From Rhododendron vialii (Eukaryota > Streptophyta > Magnoliopsida > Ericales > Ericaceae), in the NCBI RefSeq assembly GCF_030253575.1, contig NC_080557.1, positions 4,831,001 through 4,895,000 on the forward strand: a stretch of DNA of 64,000 nt, in the 5' to 3' direction. A model generated the notes under the pieces. The model saw nothing but the letters and a program-made list of their open reading frames with translations, was not told the DNA's origin and did no database searches. The position numbers and the translations under genes were made by a program. Positions 1-10,904 of this stretch are shown here, piece by piece. Position 1 is the stretch's first letter; each line of letters begins with the position of its first letter.

Positions 1-402
1 GCATGTTCCGGTTTTGCATATGTAGATTCAAGTATTAAAGGCATACAAAACATATATTGTGAAAAATCCAATACAATACCGATGAAGATATATACCAGTA
101 CTGGTACATACCGTTCAAGCAGATGGTATGCTAGCAGCTGGTTCATGATTATTGACTTTAATTTTGTGAATAAACTTTTATACTTTGCTCAAACTAATTT
201 TGAAAACCGAAAAAGACTACTATATATATGAAAGAAAGTAATGTAATCTTATATGAAAAATGATAATTGTTTCTCAAAAATAATAATTAATACGAGACCA
301 ATAGAGTATTGATATGCAACTGAAATGACAAGGTCAATGAATAACCTTCAGCAATATCCTAAAAAAAAAAAAGCAATCAGAAAGCCATAAATGTGGACAT
401 AC
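1..402 (-). other. Intron of ankyrin gene A, running off the left edge
   Basis: This is AT-rich sequence downstream of the gene A splice donor (GTATGT, read as acatac at 397-402). It resembles the intron of gene B near 22920-23290, for example the ACAATACCGA and ACCGTTCAAG-like stretches, which supports a shared duplicated gene structure. Exon 2 with the PGG domain should lie left of the window. I see no other gene here. Confidence 0.6.
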
Positions 403-972
403 CTTCAATTGTTTTTCAAAAACAGCTAGATGCAATATGGTGTTGCCATCACTATCAGCGTCATTGACAAAATCGGGGTCTGGAATCATGTCTACCATTA
501 GTTTTAGACAATTAAACTGATTGTACATTACACATAAGTGCAAGATGGTGTCGCCTTGATCCACCTTAGCTCGAGCTGATCTGTGGGGACTCGTTCGAAC
601 CAACTCTTTTAAGACTTGGACCTGACCTTTGATCGCAGCAATGTGAAGAGGGTTATTACCATCTCGATCACGGGCTAGACACATCTTAGGGCTAACTTTC
701 ACTAAATCTTTCACAATCTCTATGTACCCCTTCGAGGATGCTACATGAAGGGCCGCCCCTAGTTCCGTATCTAAAACTTCAGCAAGATCTGATTTAATTT
801 CCAGAAGCTTTAGAACAAATTCTCTTTGCCCTATTGATACAGCCACGTGAAGAGGATTTTTCCCTTTGAAACTTCCCACACAAACTTTATACAGGATGAA
901 AGAATCTCTACTAATTATTTCGTGCAGTGATTCTATATCCCCTCTCAGTGCTGCATCACAGAGCAATTCCTC

Positions 973-975
<3 letters not shown>
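403..975 (-). CDS. Ankyrin-repeat PGG-type membrane protein, gene A, exon 1 (partial gene)
   Basis: This is exon 1 of a plant ankyrin-repeat protein of the BDA1/ACD6-like class. Such proteins carry N-terminal ankyrin repeats and a C-terminal membrane PGG domain, and known members act in immunity or salt and ABA signalling. The visible part is 191 residues, starting MEELLCDAA at an ATG at 975. Repeats are recognisable at KNPLHVAVSIG, GAALHVASSKG, NNPLHIAAIKG, DTILHLCVMY and GNTILHLAVFEK. The exon ends in phase 0 at a GTATGT donor (402 downward). The frame stays open upstream through a (TC)n tract but has no ATG there, so 975 is the preferred start. The exon is uninterrupted. Exon 2 is outside the window, so whether the gene is functional cannot be judged. 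The family call is firm; the biological role is inferred from the family only. Confidence 0.85.

Positions 976-1009
<34 letters not shown>
976..1009. repeat. (TC)n microsatellite directly 5' of the gene A start codon
   Basis: A pure TC/GA dinucleotide run touches the ATG of gene A. On the gene strand it reads GAGAGA and would encode Arg-Glu repeats if translated. Gene B has the same arrangement at 23871-23914. Confidence 0.9.
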
Positions 1010-1012
<3 letters not shown>

Positions 1013-1407
1013 CCAAAATATAAGGCAAGAAAGTCAAGAATGAGGGCTATGTGGAAAGTTCAATTTTCCGAGGCTGCTAAAGGGACTCAATAATGAGGGC
1101 TATGTGGAAAGTTCTCCAACCTGCTAAAGGGACTTGTAATCCCTCCCAAGTCTCCCTCATGCTCCTCTCTCTCAGTCTTACAATATTAATGACTTGCTAC
1201 AGTGAAGATGAGTTTTTTTAAAAAAAATTCTTTTGGCAAACCATTGGTCAATTCTTTCAATGAGGCAATGGTGGTGATGAATTCCCAAATATGGGCGGTG
1301 TTTAGGACCACGCCCCGGTCAAGGAAGTCTTCGAGCAGCTAAAATGCACAAGTGAAGGTTTGTCAGCAGGGGAAGGAGAGTAGAGACTCCAAATCTTGGC
1401 ACCGGCT
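1010..1407. other. 5' flank of gene A, no gene seen
   Basis: This is the presumed promoter side of gene A. It contains a short tandem duplication: ATGAGGGCTATGTGGAAAGTT-type sequence occurs near 1039-1060 and again near 1092-1113. No coding sequence is recognisable. Confidence 0.5.
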
Positions 1408-1805
1408 ACCATGCCCCAAAGCGGTATTGGGGCATCAAGCCCCCGTTTTTTTTTAAACACTTTTGGATCTCTTCTTTCGATCTCAACCCTTGGATTCATG
1501 TCCCTCTCTCCTAGTAACCCTTGGATCCATCCCCCTCCCTCCTAAAATTATTTTGAAAACACCTAAAAACGTTGAAGTACAGCCTTTAGTTGTGGTAAGT
1601 GTGCCTTATTTTGTGGTAAGTATCAGCGTAAAGTATGGTAAGTAGAGTCAGTGTTCATGATAAGTATAATGGTTGAAAAAACGCAAAACTACCTTACTTT
1701 TTAGGAGGTGGTTTTGATCCAAGGGTCCAGATTAACCTAAAAACTTAATCTAGTGGTCTATATTAAATGGGGGCATAATGCCCCAATACCACACTGGGGC
1801 ATCAT
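1408..1805. mobile_element. Small inverted-repeat element (MITE-like)
   Basis: The outer 37 bases at each end are imperfect inverted repeats built on GGTATTGGGGCAT and GCCCCC (left 1408-1444, right about 1769-1805). A second inner pair is also inverted: CCCTTGGATCCA near 1518 and GATCCAAGGG near 1718. The element is about 400 bp with no coding capacity. I see no clear target duplication, so the superfamily is undetermined. Confidence 0.5.
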
Positions 1806-2656
1806 AGAAATTTTACCAAATCTTTGGCTTTATAACTTGAAGAGAGAATGGCACAACTTTTTAATTTTTTAATTTTCTTTATTCCTTCTAATTGCAGTTT
1901 TAACCAGCTCTGGCTCCAAAAACCAAGTTATGCTTCTTCAATCTTCATCCTTCCTCGTATCAAACTGCAGTTGTCAAAATCAGTTTTCGAAATCCCTTTG
2001 CGACGCCATTGGAGTTTCCCGTGTTGGCTGGTGTGGACAGACAACCACTTCCCTGTTCGCAGTCTTCTTCTGCCAGCCAAGGAATGAATGACATGTCTGG
2101 CGTGATGAAGGAATAAGGCTCCAAGCTTAGCCTATAATAAGTTGGAGCTTCTGCCTTTGGGTTTTGTATCTCTGAGTGAGAGAGATCTGTGAGGAGTGTG
2201 AGAGAACACTACTTGTAAAGCTCTTGTTCTTCTAGTTTCAAGAAATTGCTTGGTTTTCTTCGTGAATGTATCCGATTTTGAGGAATCAAGTATATTTTCT
2301 TGTGTTCGTGTCCATGTATGTGTTTTGGCTATGGTTTGTGATCTGGGCACAACATCCTGGACTCAAACCTGGGCGCATGAGCGAGGTATAACACTTTATA
2401 AGTGCTCGGCGTTCGACATTGCAATACGGTCCCATTGCTTAGGAAATTATTTTCTCAAAATCGATCCCCTTTCGGTTTTCAAATCAAAACATGTCATAAG
2501 AACAATAAATCAACTTTTCAAAGTTGAAGTTGATTAAAATTTATCTTTCACACGAACATGTCACAAGTACGGTTGAATGTGTTATCAAAGTCATATTTAA
2601 AAGGTTTTCACCAAAAAGATTTATTATGCTAACATAATTACTACTTTGGCTACTAA
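1806..2656. other. Intergenic, no recognised feature
   Basis: There is a short open stretch at 1848-2087 and a GAGTGAGAGAG-type segment, but I recognise no protein family, RNA or repeat boundary. Confidence 0.4.
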
Positions 2657-2964
2657 GAGCATCTCTAGCCTTGACCTATTTTAAGACTCAAATTTAAAAA
2701 TGGGGCAAAAATCAAAAAAATCTTTCTTCAATCTTTGACCCAAACCCTTTCCCATTTTGGGTTTTATCCATTTTTTTGCCCAAATCTGAGACAACTTTTG
2801 CCTTGGCCTATTTCTCTAACGGCTAGTTAGTGAGAGAGAGAAAGAGGGAGATGTGTAAAATTTGGGTTTGATGGTTGGAGATATGTACGTCTACTCAAAA
2901 TGGGTTTTTATCCAAAATTTGACTCAAATTTGAGAAAAAATATGAATGAATGCTGGAGATGCTC
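2657..2964. mobile_element. PIF/Harbinger-type MITE
   Basis: This is a 308-bp non-coding element with terminal inverted repeats GAGCATCTCTAGC on the left and GCTGGAGATGCTC on the right, one mismatch when inverted. It is flanked by TAA on both sides (2654-2656 and 2965-2967). A three-base TWA target duplication is the PIF/Harbinger signature, and GAGCATCTC termini are common in plant MITEs of this group. Confidence 0.8.
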
Positions 2965-3764
2965 TAAAAACCCATTGATCAGAGGGATATTTTTAAGTTT
3001 AATTCTCAGTTTTTGCGATAATTAATCACTGCTTTTCGGATTTTATCTAGTTTTGTTTATGGTAATATACTTTCTCAGATTTGAGTAGTTTTTTTACTCA
3101 TAAAAGTAATTAAGAGGTCCCAAATATTAAAAATTGCTTCGGGTCCCCAAAATGTGAGGACGGCCTTGTGTTGTAAGTAAAAGATATGAATAACCATGAA
3201 GGGGAAAACTTATTCACAAAGGAAGAACCAGAATAAGTTTTACGGAGCTCAATCTCGGCCGTTCAAAAATGCTTAATTTGGACGATCCGGATTAAAAATA
3301 ATTTATTAACGGTAATAGATAGCTATTACCGGTCAAAGTTTAAAAACCAATCTCAACCATTAATTACTGAAACGAACGGGTGTGATTGCGTGGCTTTGTG
3401 AATAACCTATTCACAGAGCCTCCGTGAACAAGCCAATCGCAACCGTGAATCAAATTATGAACGCATTGTCAAATGGTCACATATTCTCTTAAACCTTCTC
3501 ACTGGAAATAGACGGTGGACCTGTAAATACTAAATAGATATCCTAGAATCGAAGATGACACGAATTGCCGAGAGAGATTTGAAAATATTCAACAATCGGA
3601 GTAATAATTTTGGGAGCTGGCTCCTGTCCAGTTTTAATTTGTCCAGTCCCGGGTCTAATTTGGGCTTTTGTGGGCTCCATTGATCCAAGGCCCACAACAA
3701 CGATCAGAGAATGGTTCATTTTTAGCTTGAGATTGATAAGTTATAAGTACATGATCGATGTTAG
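2965..3764. other. Intergenic, no recognised feature
   Basis: AT-rich sequence with scattered short ORFs. No gene or clear repeat boundary was recognised. Confidence 0.4.
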
Positions 3765-3970
3765 ATTTGTCCTACATCGCTCATCTAAACCAATTGGTTT
3801 TAGGTTGGAATCCTCCATGAAAAAGTCTCTGTCATTTCCGTCGCCCAAGTCAATCGCTCAGCTCTTAGTCTCCTGATATATCACCTCTACGTGCATCCGG
3901 TCTATACGTGAGGGGAAGTGTTAGACTTGTCTCACATCGCTCGTCTAAGCCACTCAAGTTTGGTTAATAA

Positions 3971-4002
<32 letters not shown>

Positions 4003-4390
4003 GTTTTAGGTTGGAACCCTCTTTGATTTCTTGGAGGGTTCTAACCTAAAACTAATTGGAGGGTTCTAACCTAAAACTAATTGGTTTAGATAAGCGATAT
4101 GGGACAAGTCTAACACTCCCCCTCACGTGGAGCGCAAATGCACGTGGAGGTGCTATATCAGGAGCTGAGCGATTAACTCGGGACATGGTATCAGAGCTAG
4201 GTCTTAGGTGGCCTCACCTCTTGTGGGAAATTCTCTGTCATCTCCGTCGCCCGAGTCAATCGCTCAGCTCTTGGTCTGTTACCTCTACGTGTATTCGGGC
4301 TGCACGTGAGGGGGAGTATTAAATTTGTCTCACATTGCTCATCTAAGCTAATTAATTTTAGGTTGGAACCCTCCAAAAAATCTAATTTGG
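3765..4390. mobile_element. Cluster of TRIM-like miniature LTR retrotransposon pieces
   Basis: At least three related LTR-like units beginning TGTTAGA or TATTAAA and containing AGGTTGGAACCCTC lie here in both orientations: plus at about 3768, 3919 and 4319, minus at about 4030-4115. The segment at 4186-4318 holds a primer-site match ATGGTATCAGAGC (initiator tRNA-Met type) and a purine-rich CGTGAGGGGGAG just before the next LTR. That is a complete TRIM internal region of about 130 bp. No protein is encoded. The inverted neighbouring LTRs suggest rearrangement or nested insertion. Confidence 0.65.
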
Positions 4391-4918
4391 TGTTAGAGCT
4401 CTAAGATCTAGGCCCTGTGGAATTCACTTTCGGCAGGCGGCCTAAACTTCGTTGCCGTTCGTCGGGCACTCGTAATATTATGTAACCGGCTCGTTCACTC
4501 CGATTTCACCTCAAATCTCTATTGTCATGGCTTCTCTCGTTCATGGCTATTCTTTGGCTCTCCTGATTTCTTTTGGCATGGCTTGGCATGACTGCTCATG
4601 ATTTCTTTTTGTTTGGATGTTATTGGTTTCTATTGACTTTTTTTCTTTTCAAACTCAAATTGATAGACCTACAACTCAAGTTGGTAGACCTACTTGAGTT
4701 AGAGGGGGATGTTAACATAATATTAAGATATATTATGTTACTATGTTTTGTAGATTTTATTATTCATGTTTCTTAGTTGGGTTGATTTCTTTATAATGCT
4801 TGTTTCGTATCTGGTTTAGATTTCTTAGTGACCAAGAACATTGTAACCTATGTAAAGACATGCTAGGGTTATGCTTGATACACAATCAATAATACATTTA
4901 TTTCGCTTTTCTTCACGT
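4391..4918. other. Intergenic, no recognised feature
   Basis: T-rich sequence between two TRIM units. No supported gene. Confidence 0.35.
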
Positions 4919-5006
4919 GGTACCATAGCCAGGTCTTGGGTGGCCTCACCTCTCGTGGGAAAGTCTCTGTCATCTCCGTCGATTGAGTCAATTGCTTAGC
5001 TCCTGG
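4919..5006 (+). mobile_element. TRIM copy 2, left part, split by the solo LTR
   Basis: A degraded primer-site-like TGGTACCATAGCC is followed by the internal TRIM sequence shared with 4199-4290, for example GTCTCTGTCATCTCCGTCG. It stops at 5006, where another element begins, and resumes at 21110. The last five bases, CCTGG at 5002-5006, are the target duplication of the inserted element. Confidence 0.7.
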
Positions 5007-6664
5007 TGTAACGACCCGGATTTTTGACCCAATTTTTTTTTAATACAAATTTATACTGTTAAATTTCTAATTCAATAATTAATTAGATTGAATAATTAAA
5101 ATATATTATTATGTGTACAAATGATATTATTTGCACTATTGTATAAGATATATATTTAAACTTTAGATATACAGGGAATCAGTGATTCATATTCATCTCT
5201 TATCTTTCCTATCTAAACCCTAAGTAGAATTCTATTCAAACTAACTCTCCACTTCTCTATCTCTCATCATATACATAAAAGCGTCCAGATACATTCTCAC
5301 CATGTACATACATACGTCCACATACATTAGAATTTAAACCCCCCACCCAAATGTGGCACTTGTCCCCTATCTTTTTATCATTATCAGTATCACTCTCCTT
5401 CCTCATTCCTCCACTTCTACACTTATCATATCACATTCTCACCACCTTATTCTCTCTCATTATACATACCCACATAAATCCGAAAATTGAACACCAGTAT
5501 ATTATTTTATTCCCAATTCTATTATTGAGTCTAGAATAGAGCGAGAGAGAGCGAGAGAGAGGGAGAGAGAGAGAGAGAGTTGTGACCGTAGGTGTGTGCA
5601 CACTGTGAGTTTCGCGGGCACACCGCCGCTGCGAACCCTGTTGGAGTGCCGCCGGACGCTGCCTTGAGATTTCAAAACCACCACATCGATCTACGGACAC
5701 CGTATAACACTTATCCGGACTTAGAATCGCGTTTGAGGTAGTTTCCGGAAACCCAAAACCTTTATCTGCATTTTAATGGAGTTACTTAGATTTAAAGTTT
5801 ATTGAAGATGATGATCTGCTGTTAAATTGTTAATTTATTTTTAGTCCTGTTTATATTAAAATTCAGTTCGGTTGTGCTAGAATGATTAGTGTTATACCCT
5901 GTGAAAATTTATGATCGTTTAACAAGTGTTTGATTGTGAAATTATTATTGATGTTGCATTGTTGATTTGTATTTGAGTGGACGTTTACGTGTTTAATAAA
6001 TTATTGGGGTAAATAAATGTTTATGAAATATTCACAAGAATATTTTATTAGTAAAAATTTATTTAGATTGTAAACAAGAAATATTTTAGATTATATATTA
6101 GTTAATCTTTAACTCTAATAAATATTGACTAGAATAGCCTCGCATAATTTTGTTCTTATGAAAATCTCATATTAATATGTAATATAGTTAGTAAATACTA
6201 AATTTAGAAATAAGTATTTTCCTATAAAAATAATTAGTTCGTAAAATCTATGAATAATATGAAAGTTAAAGAAAATGTTTAAATAGTAGAAATGTTTTAT
6301 AAAATTTCTAAATGAGAGAAATAGACTTAATTTTAAGTGTACTAATTAATTGTTTGACTGAATATTATTTTGTTACTCGCATGATAAATTCTATGACATG
6401 ATTAATTTTATCGCATGGTTATGTGTTGTTAGTACTTTTATTTGAAATGTTGAACCGTGCGATATTTTGTTGTGGCTGTAGATTGGACAAATAGGTTCCC
6501 TGGGTGGTTACGAGTAGTGACTCATATAGACGATATTAAGTAAATGGAAATTGATAAAGTGTTGGAAGTGTGATTGTGTGTATTGTGATTTGAGCCATGG
6601 TGATGGGAAGGGTAACCTATGGGGCCCTGTGTTGAAATGGGTTACCTGAGGGGCCCGATGTTGT

Positions 6665-6870
6665 GACGCTAACGTATGATACGTCATGGAAAGTTTCTCT
6701 TCGAGGAAGAGAATGGGTCCCATGAGACGGTTATAGTTAGTGAGACGTTAATGTATGATACGTCATTGGAAGTTTCTCTTGGAGAAAGAGAATGGGTCCC
6801 ATGAGACGGTTATAGTTAGCGTGGGGTAGTGGATGTCCGACCCTAATGTACGATACGTCATGGGATGACT
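6665..6870. repeat. Tandem repeat of about 76 bp inside the solo LTR
   Basis: The motif GTATGATACGTCAT recurs at about 6673, 6750 and, as GTACGATACGTCAT, 6847. It is followed each time by a purine-rich GGAAGTTTCTCTT or related segment and, in the first two units, GGGTCCCATGAGACGG. A related CCATGAGACG piece reappears at 20600, beyond the Athila insertion. Confidence 0.8.
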
Positions 6871-6969
6871 CAATCCTCCTGTTGTGGTCTTAAGTGAGAA
6901 CATACTCGGTACATAACTTAGATGCGCTCACCTAGGATCCTGGTGCAGGTCAAGCAAGAGGAAGGGTGG

Positions 6970-8416
6970 TGCTTCGTTCGCTCCGATGATAATAATAATG
7001 CGGAATAATACCCCAAGCGTAGGGCTTAACGCGTCGGTTGAAGCATAATAAACCGGAAATCCGGGATCGTACCCAAGGGAAAAATTATATGGCTTGGTCG
7101 GATTTGTAGATGCAAGTAAGGGCTTTCGGCCTTTAGACGGCCAACTTTGTTTTACTTTGAAAGGTGGAAATAAAAGGGCTAAATTAAAGCGAATTAACTA
7201 GGGAAAAGATAGGCTAGGTCTAGGAATTATTAACACCCAAGACTCGAGCTAAACTACACTCTTCACCCAATTACACAATTTAAGATACTTGATTAAAGTT
7301 CTCAAGTCGGAAAATCGAATGATTTGAGAACCAAGCTAGCTCTAGAATTCATTTGACAAATACCTCGTGCGAAAGAGCTCTAAGCATCTTATGTGGTGGG
7401 TAGTCGACGCTCCCACCTACACAAGATCAAAGAGGTTAACACCTCGGTGATTTATCAAACAAACCCGAACCCCACATCAATTTTCAAATCAAAGTTTGAA
7501 GCTTTATTGGGTGTAAAATGCAATTTTCGCCCGGGCCATGAGATGCTAATCATCCCATGACCTAACCCTTGAAACTACTCACCCATATCTAGAGAGATAG
7601 GAGCAAGCAAAAATCTAGCTACCATAATGAAATAACAAGACTTGAATTAAACTAGAGACTAAGATAGATCGGGAGAAAATAAACAACTTTAATTAAGGCA
7701 ACAATAACAAAAATTAACAACTAAGGGCAGAAAATTAAAATATAAGTGCTGGAAAAATGAAGAACAGCAAGAACAATTCAAAATGCAAATTGAATCTAAT
7801 TCTAGATCTAAAATTAGGTAAGCAAATCTAAGTCTACTTGTTTGTACAAAATAATGACAAAGGCTTTTATACTCCGAAGGTCCGCGCCTGGAATATTCCC
7901 AAGATGCTCAGAAAATCCGCTCTTAAGCCCCTCGGCATCGATGGCAACGGCCTTAGAATGCTCTACTATGGGGTTCGGCATCGATGGAAGATGATTTGTC
8001 CCATCGCTGCCGAAGTGGTTAAGGGGTATTTGCCACTAAGGGGCTCGGCATCGATGGGATGTAAAAGTTTACATCGCTGTCGAGGCCAATAGTGGGTCAT
8101 TGCCTTGGCCGCCTTCCTCTTGCTCGGGCGAATCTGCTTCTTGCTCGGGCAATGATGGGTTCTGCTCGGGCCATCGGGCTTCTGCTCGGGCAAATCTGCT
8201 TCGGCTCGGGCGATGACAGGTTCCGCCTTGGCAAGTCAACTTCTGCTCGGGCAAAACCTTGTCTAGTGCAACGAAAGCTCCCTTTTTGGCGATTTACCTA
8301 CAAAATAGGACTAGACACTATACGAGCAAACAACGTTAATAATAACTAATAAGTAACTAAATTTAACTAAAACTAAATACTAGCGCACCCTGCATTACAT
8401 TCTCGGGTGCTTATCA
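6970..8416 (-). repeat. 3' LTR of the Athila-like element
   Basis: On the plus strand it runs from TGCTTCGTTCG to TTATCA, 1447 bp. It contains imperfect hairpins built on CTCGGCATCGATG and CATCGCTGCCGA (about 7925-8090) and about seven copies of GCTCGGGC or close variants (8115-8255). Small ORFs here, such as 7838-8092, recur identically in the other LTR and are not genes. Confidence 0.95.
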
Positions 8417-8431
8417 CGCCCCCCAACTTAA
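8417..8431 (-). other. Polypurine tract of the Athila-like element
   Basis: On the minus strand the sequence is CTTAAGTTGGGGGGCG, directly followed by the LTR start TGATAAGC. This is the expected position and composition of the plus-strand DNA primer site in reverse transcription. Confidence 0.85.
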
Positions 8432-9237
8432 GGTTTGCTAGTCCCTAGCGAACGAAATGCAGAAAATTAAAACATAAGCACTATGCAATCCTTCCGAGTT
8501 CACAACTTAGAACATGCTCAATTCTGTAACCTAGCAAGAGTTCAACAATCCGGCTTTTTATTTCATTTCTACAACTCACATTTTCAGCATGCAATTAAAC
8601 AGGCTAAGTATCAAGCAAGTCCAAGAGCAAGTCAAAATGGTCTGTGTCCTCGAACAATGGGAGGATACGGGACACAGAACATGCGAATTCAGACTAAACC
8701 ATATCCACCGAATCAGTGCTCAACAACAGGCATTAGCGAACAAGAATTACTATGCCTCAAACAACTAAAGCACTTTTATTCAACAGAATTGAAAACTAGC
8801 AGATGATATTTGGATAACGAAAGGAAAGCATGTCATTAACTAGTTATGCAACTATCAGACAGTCAATCAAAATGGAATTCAAGCGCACAAAAGATCAACT
8901 AAGGACTTTTTAAGCTTGTAATGACCTTGGTTACAAAGAACAGGTTAGCAAAAATGGGCGACGGTCTATTACTAGCTTGGTTAACTACCCGAGTGACCGC
9001 CGCCAACATATGAAATGAACCAAGTCAAGGCCGAACCGGCCAAACCAACTACTAACTAATAATGTGCAAAGTTATACTACGAAATGAAAATGAAACAAAA
9101 CAAAACAAAAGGATAGGATAGTTGGCATGTCAACCAACCAAGACCCCGACCAAGTAAGGGGAATTTCTAAAGCCACCGACTCTCTATCAAATCATCACCA
9201 TGACACCACCTCATCCTCCTGTTAGCAAGTCATCTAC
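8432..9237 (-). other. 3' untranslated region of the Athila-like element
   Basis: Non-coding sequence between the downstream ORF stop and the polypurine tract. The plus-strand ORF at 8483-8806 shows no family resemblance. Confidence 0.7.
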
Positions 9238-10458
9238 TCAGTCAGCCAACTCCTCACTCTCATATCCTGCAAAGTCATCACTCATTTCCCCCTCATCAAC
9301 TGGCTCGGGGACATACTTCACCCCATGCTGCTGCTCTAAAATCGAAGTCTGCCAGGCTATCTCTCTCCTTTGTGCTTCCTGTTCCCTCATCATCTTTCTC
9401 CTTTCAGCCTTCTCCTTTCTTTGAGAGTTGATAATTGAAACCCCTTGACAAAATAGCTTCTTGAGCCAAGACCCTTGTTTCTCCTTTCTTGAGGGCATTG
9501 TGGTCAAATAATCCCCCTTTCTCGCTTGCTTACCCTTTGCAGTGTAAATCTGGGATGAGCTCTTCACCTCAAATGTGTCATCTATAGGCCCCGGAGAAAG
9601 TTCTTCCAATTGCTCATAGGCTGCCCCCCTAACTCCTTTGCTCTTGCACAAGCTAGTAATCATACATGGAAATGGCATATTGGCAGTAATCAAAGTATTG
9701 GCCCTAAAATCACGCAGCTGAGTAAATATGAACATGGCCCAGTCAACTATCAAATCATTAGCTGTAAAAGCAAACAAAATTTCTCCACTTTTCCTGGTTG
9801 GCCTACTCTCTGAACCTCGGGGATAAAGATTGTAATGTATCACTTTGTTCAGGAATCTAGAGCTGCCTTTGAAATTTCCGGGCACATGGGGCAATGAAGC
9901 CAAAGCGGGATCATAATACAACGTCTCATTTACTACTTGCAAATCAATCAATTCATCCTTTCTAGGGTAATTTACAGATTCAGGAGGAGGCCTTTGAATT
10001 TTCAAATATGCAGCAATATCATCAGGAGTAATCACAATATCTATTCCCCCTACTTTCGAAAAAATTCTAACAGCCGGGTCACTTTCCCAATCACCCTCAG
10101 GAATAATCATAAACTTATAAAACTCGATAACGGCATTCTTATTATAACCAAGTAACGGCTCAGTCCAGAAATTCAAACCTTTCCTCATGACGTACCGAAG
10201 CCCCATGTGATCATCGGACAATGCCGTAGCATCCACTTGCCTCTCATTTTTGAACTTTCTGCCCACAAAACTATCCTCCCACACTCTCCTCTTATCCGCT
10301 GCAATTTGACCCGGAGTCCGTCTCCTCCGCTTACTCCTTGATCCCGAAGCCTCCGCGGGCTGAATTTCTTCCTCACTCTCAGCCATAAAATCATCCTCCT
10401 CCTCAATTTCAGGTTGAGAAGAGGGAGCACGGTGCGCGGTTTGTTTGACTCTTGGCAT
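9238..10458 (-). CDS. Athila-element downstream ORF, putative plant transposon protein domain
   Basis: A 406-residue protein encoded downstream of pol, in the place where Athila elements carry their extra, env-like ORF. It starts MPRVKQTAHRAP at an ATG at 10458. A basic tract RSKRRRRTPGQ at about residues 41-52 looks like a nuclear localisation signal. The middle (about 85-290) matches my recollection of the 'putative plant transposon protein' domain often found in such elements, with segments such as GYNKNAVIEFY and ITSLCKSKGVRGA. The C-terminus has a Lys/Glu/Arg-rich helical stretch (about 345-375) and an acidic tail. I see no signal peptide or membrane span, so an envelope role is not supported. 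Its function in the element is unknown. The frame is intact, in keeping with a young insertion. Confidence 0.75.
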   Translation of the reverse strand: MPRVKQTAHRAPSSQPEIEEEDDFMAESEEEIQPAEASGSRSKRRRRTPGQIAADKRRVWEDSFVGRKFKNERQVDATALSDDHMGLRYVMRKGLNFWTEPLLGYNKNAVIEFYKFMIIPEGDWESDPAVRIFSKVGGIDIVITPDDIAAYLKIQRPPPESVNYPRKDELIDLQVVNETLYYDPALASLPHVPGNFKGSSRFLNKVIHYNLYPRGSESRPTRKSGEILFAFTANDLIVDWAMFIFTQLRDFRANTLITANMPFPCMITSLCKSKGVRGAAYEQLEELSPGPIDDTFEVKSSSQIYTAKGKQARKGDYLTTMPSRKEKQGSWLKKLFCQGVSIINSQRKEKAERRKMMREQEAQRREIAWQTSILEQQHGVKYVPEPVDEGEMSDDFAGYESEELAD

Positions 10459-10904
10459 TGTAGGTTGAAAAAGGTTAGGGTTTTATTTTTTAATTTTCGG
10501 ATTTTTTTGGTGGGATTTTTCTAGGGTTTTGATTTTTGGTGAGAAAATGGAATATAAGGTAGATTTTGTGGTGGGGGGTGAAAATATGGGTGGAAACTAG
10601 GATGAAAAGAAAGATTTTTGTGGAAAATTAGGAAAAATTCGGATTTACAAAGGGAAAATTGGGTTTACCTTGTGTTTGGCTTGGAAACCTGAGATTGATG
10701 AAGAAAACTTGTGTTTTGTTGAATGAGATGGAGGATTTGGGGATTTTCTGTGGAAATATGGGGGATTTAGTGGGTGGTTGAAGGTTTGGGGCTAGGTTTT
10801 TTGGGATTTTTGGAGAAACAGAGAGAGATGGCAGTCGGTTCAGAAGTTTGGAAAAGGATTTGACTGAGTTTCTGTCGAGCAGGGCTCTGTTCTGTGGCTG
10901 GAAG

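Noticed and set aside
1848..2087. Possible small gene at 1.85-2.1 kb
   Set aside because: I could not link any of the frames to a family, and there are no supporting splice or repeat features.
7838..8349. Small ORFs present identically in both Athila LTRs (also 20012-20523)
   Set aside because: Identity only reflects the two LTR copies, and the frames overlap on both strands within promoter sequence.
9238..10458. Envelope protein for the Athila downstream ORF
   Set aside because: Position fits, but no signal peptide, membrane span or cleavage motif is visible.
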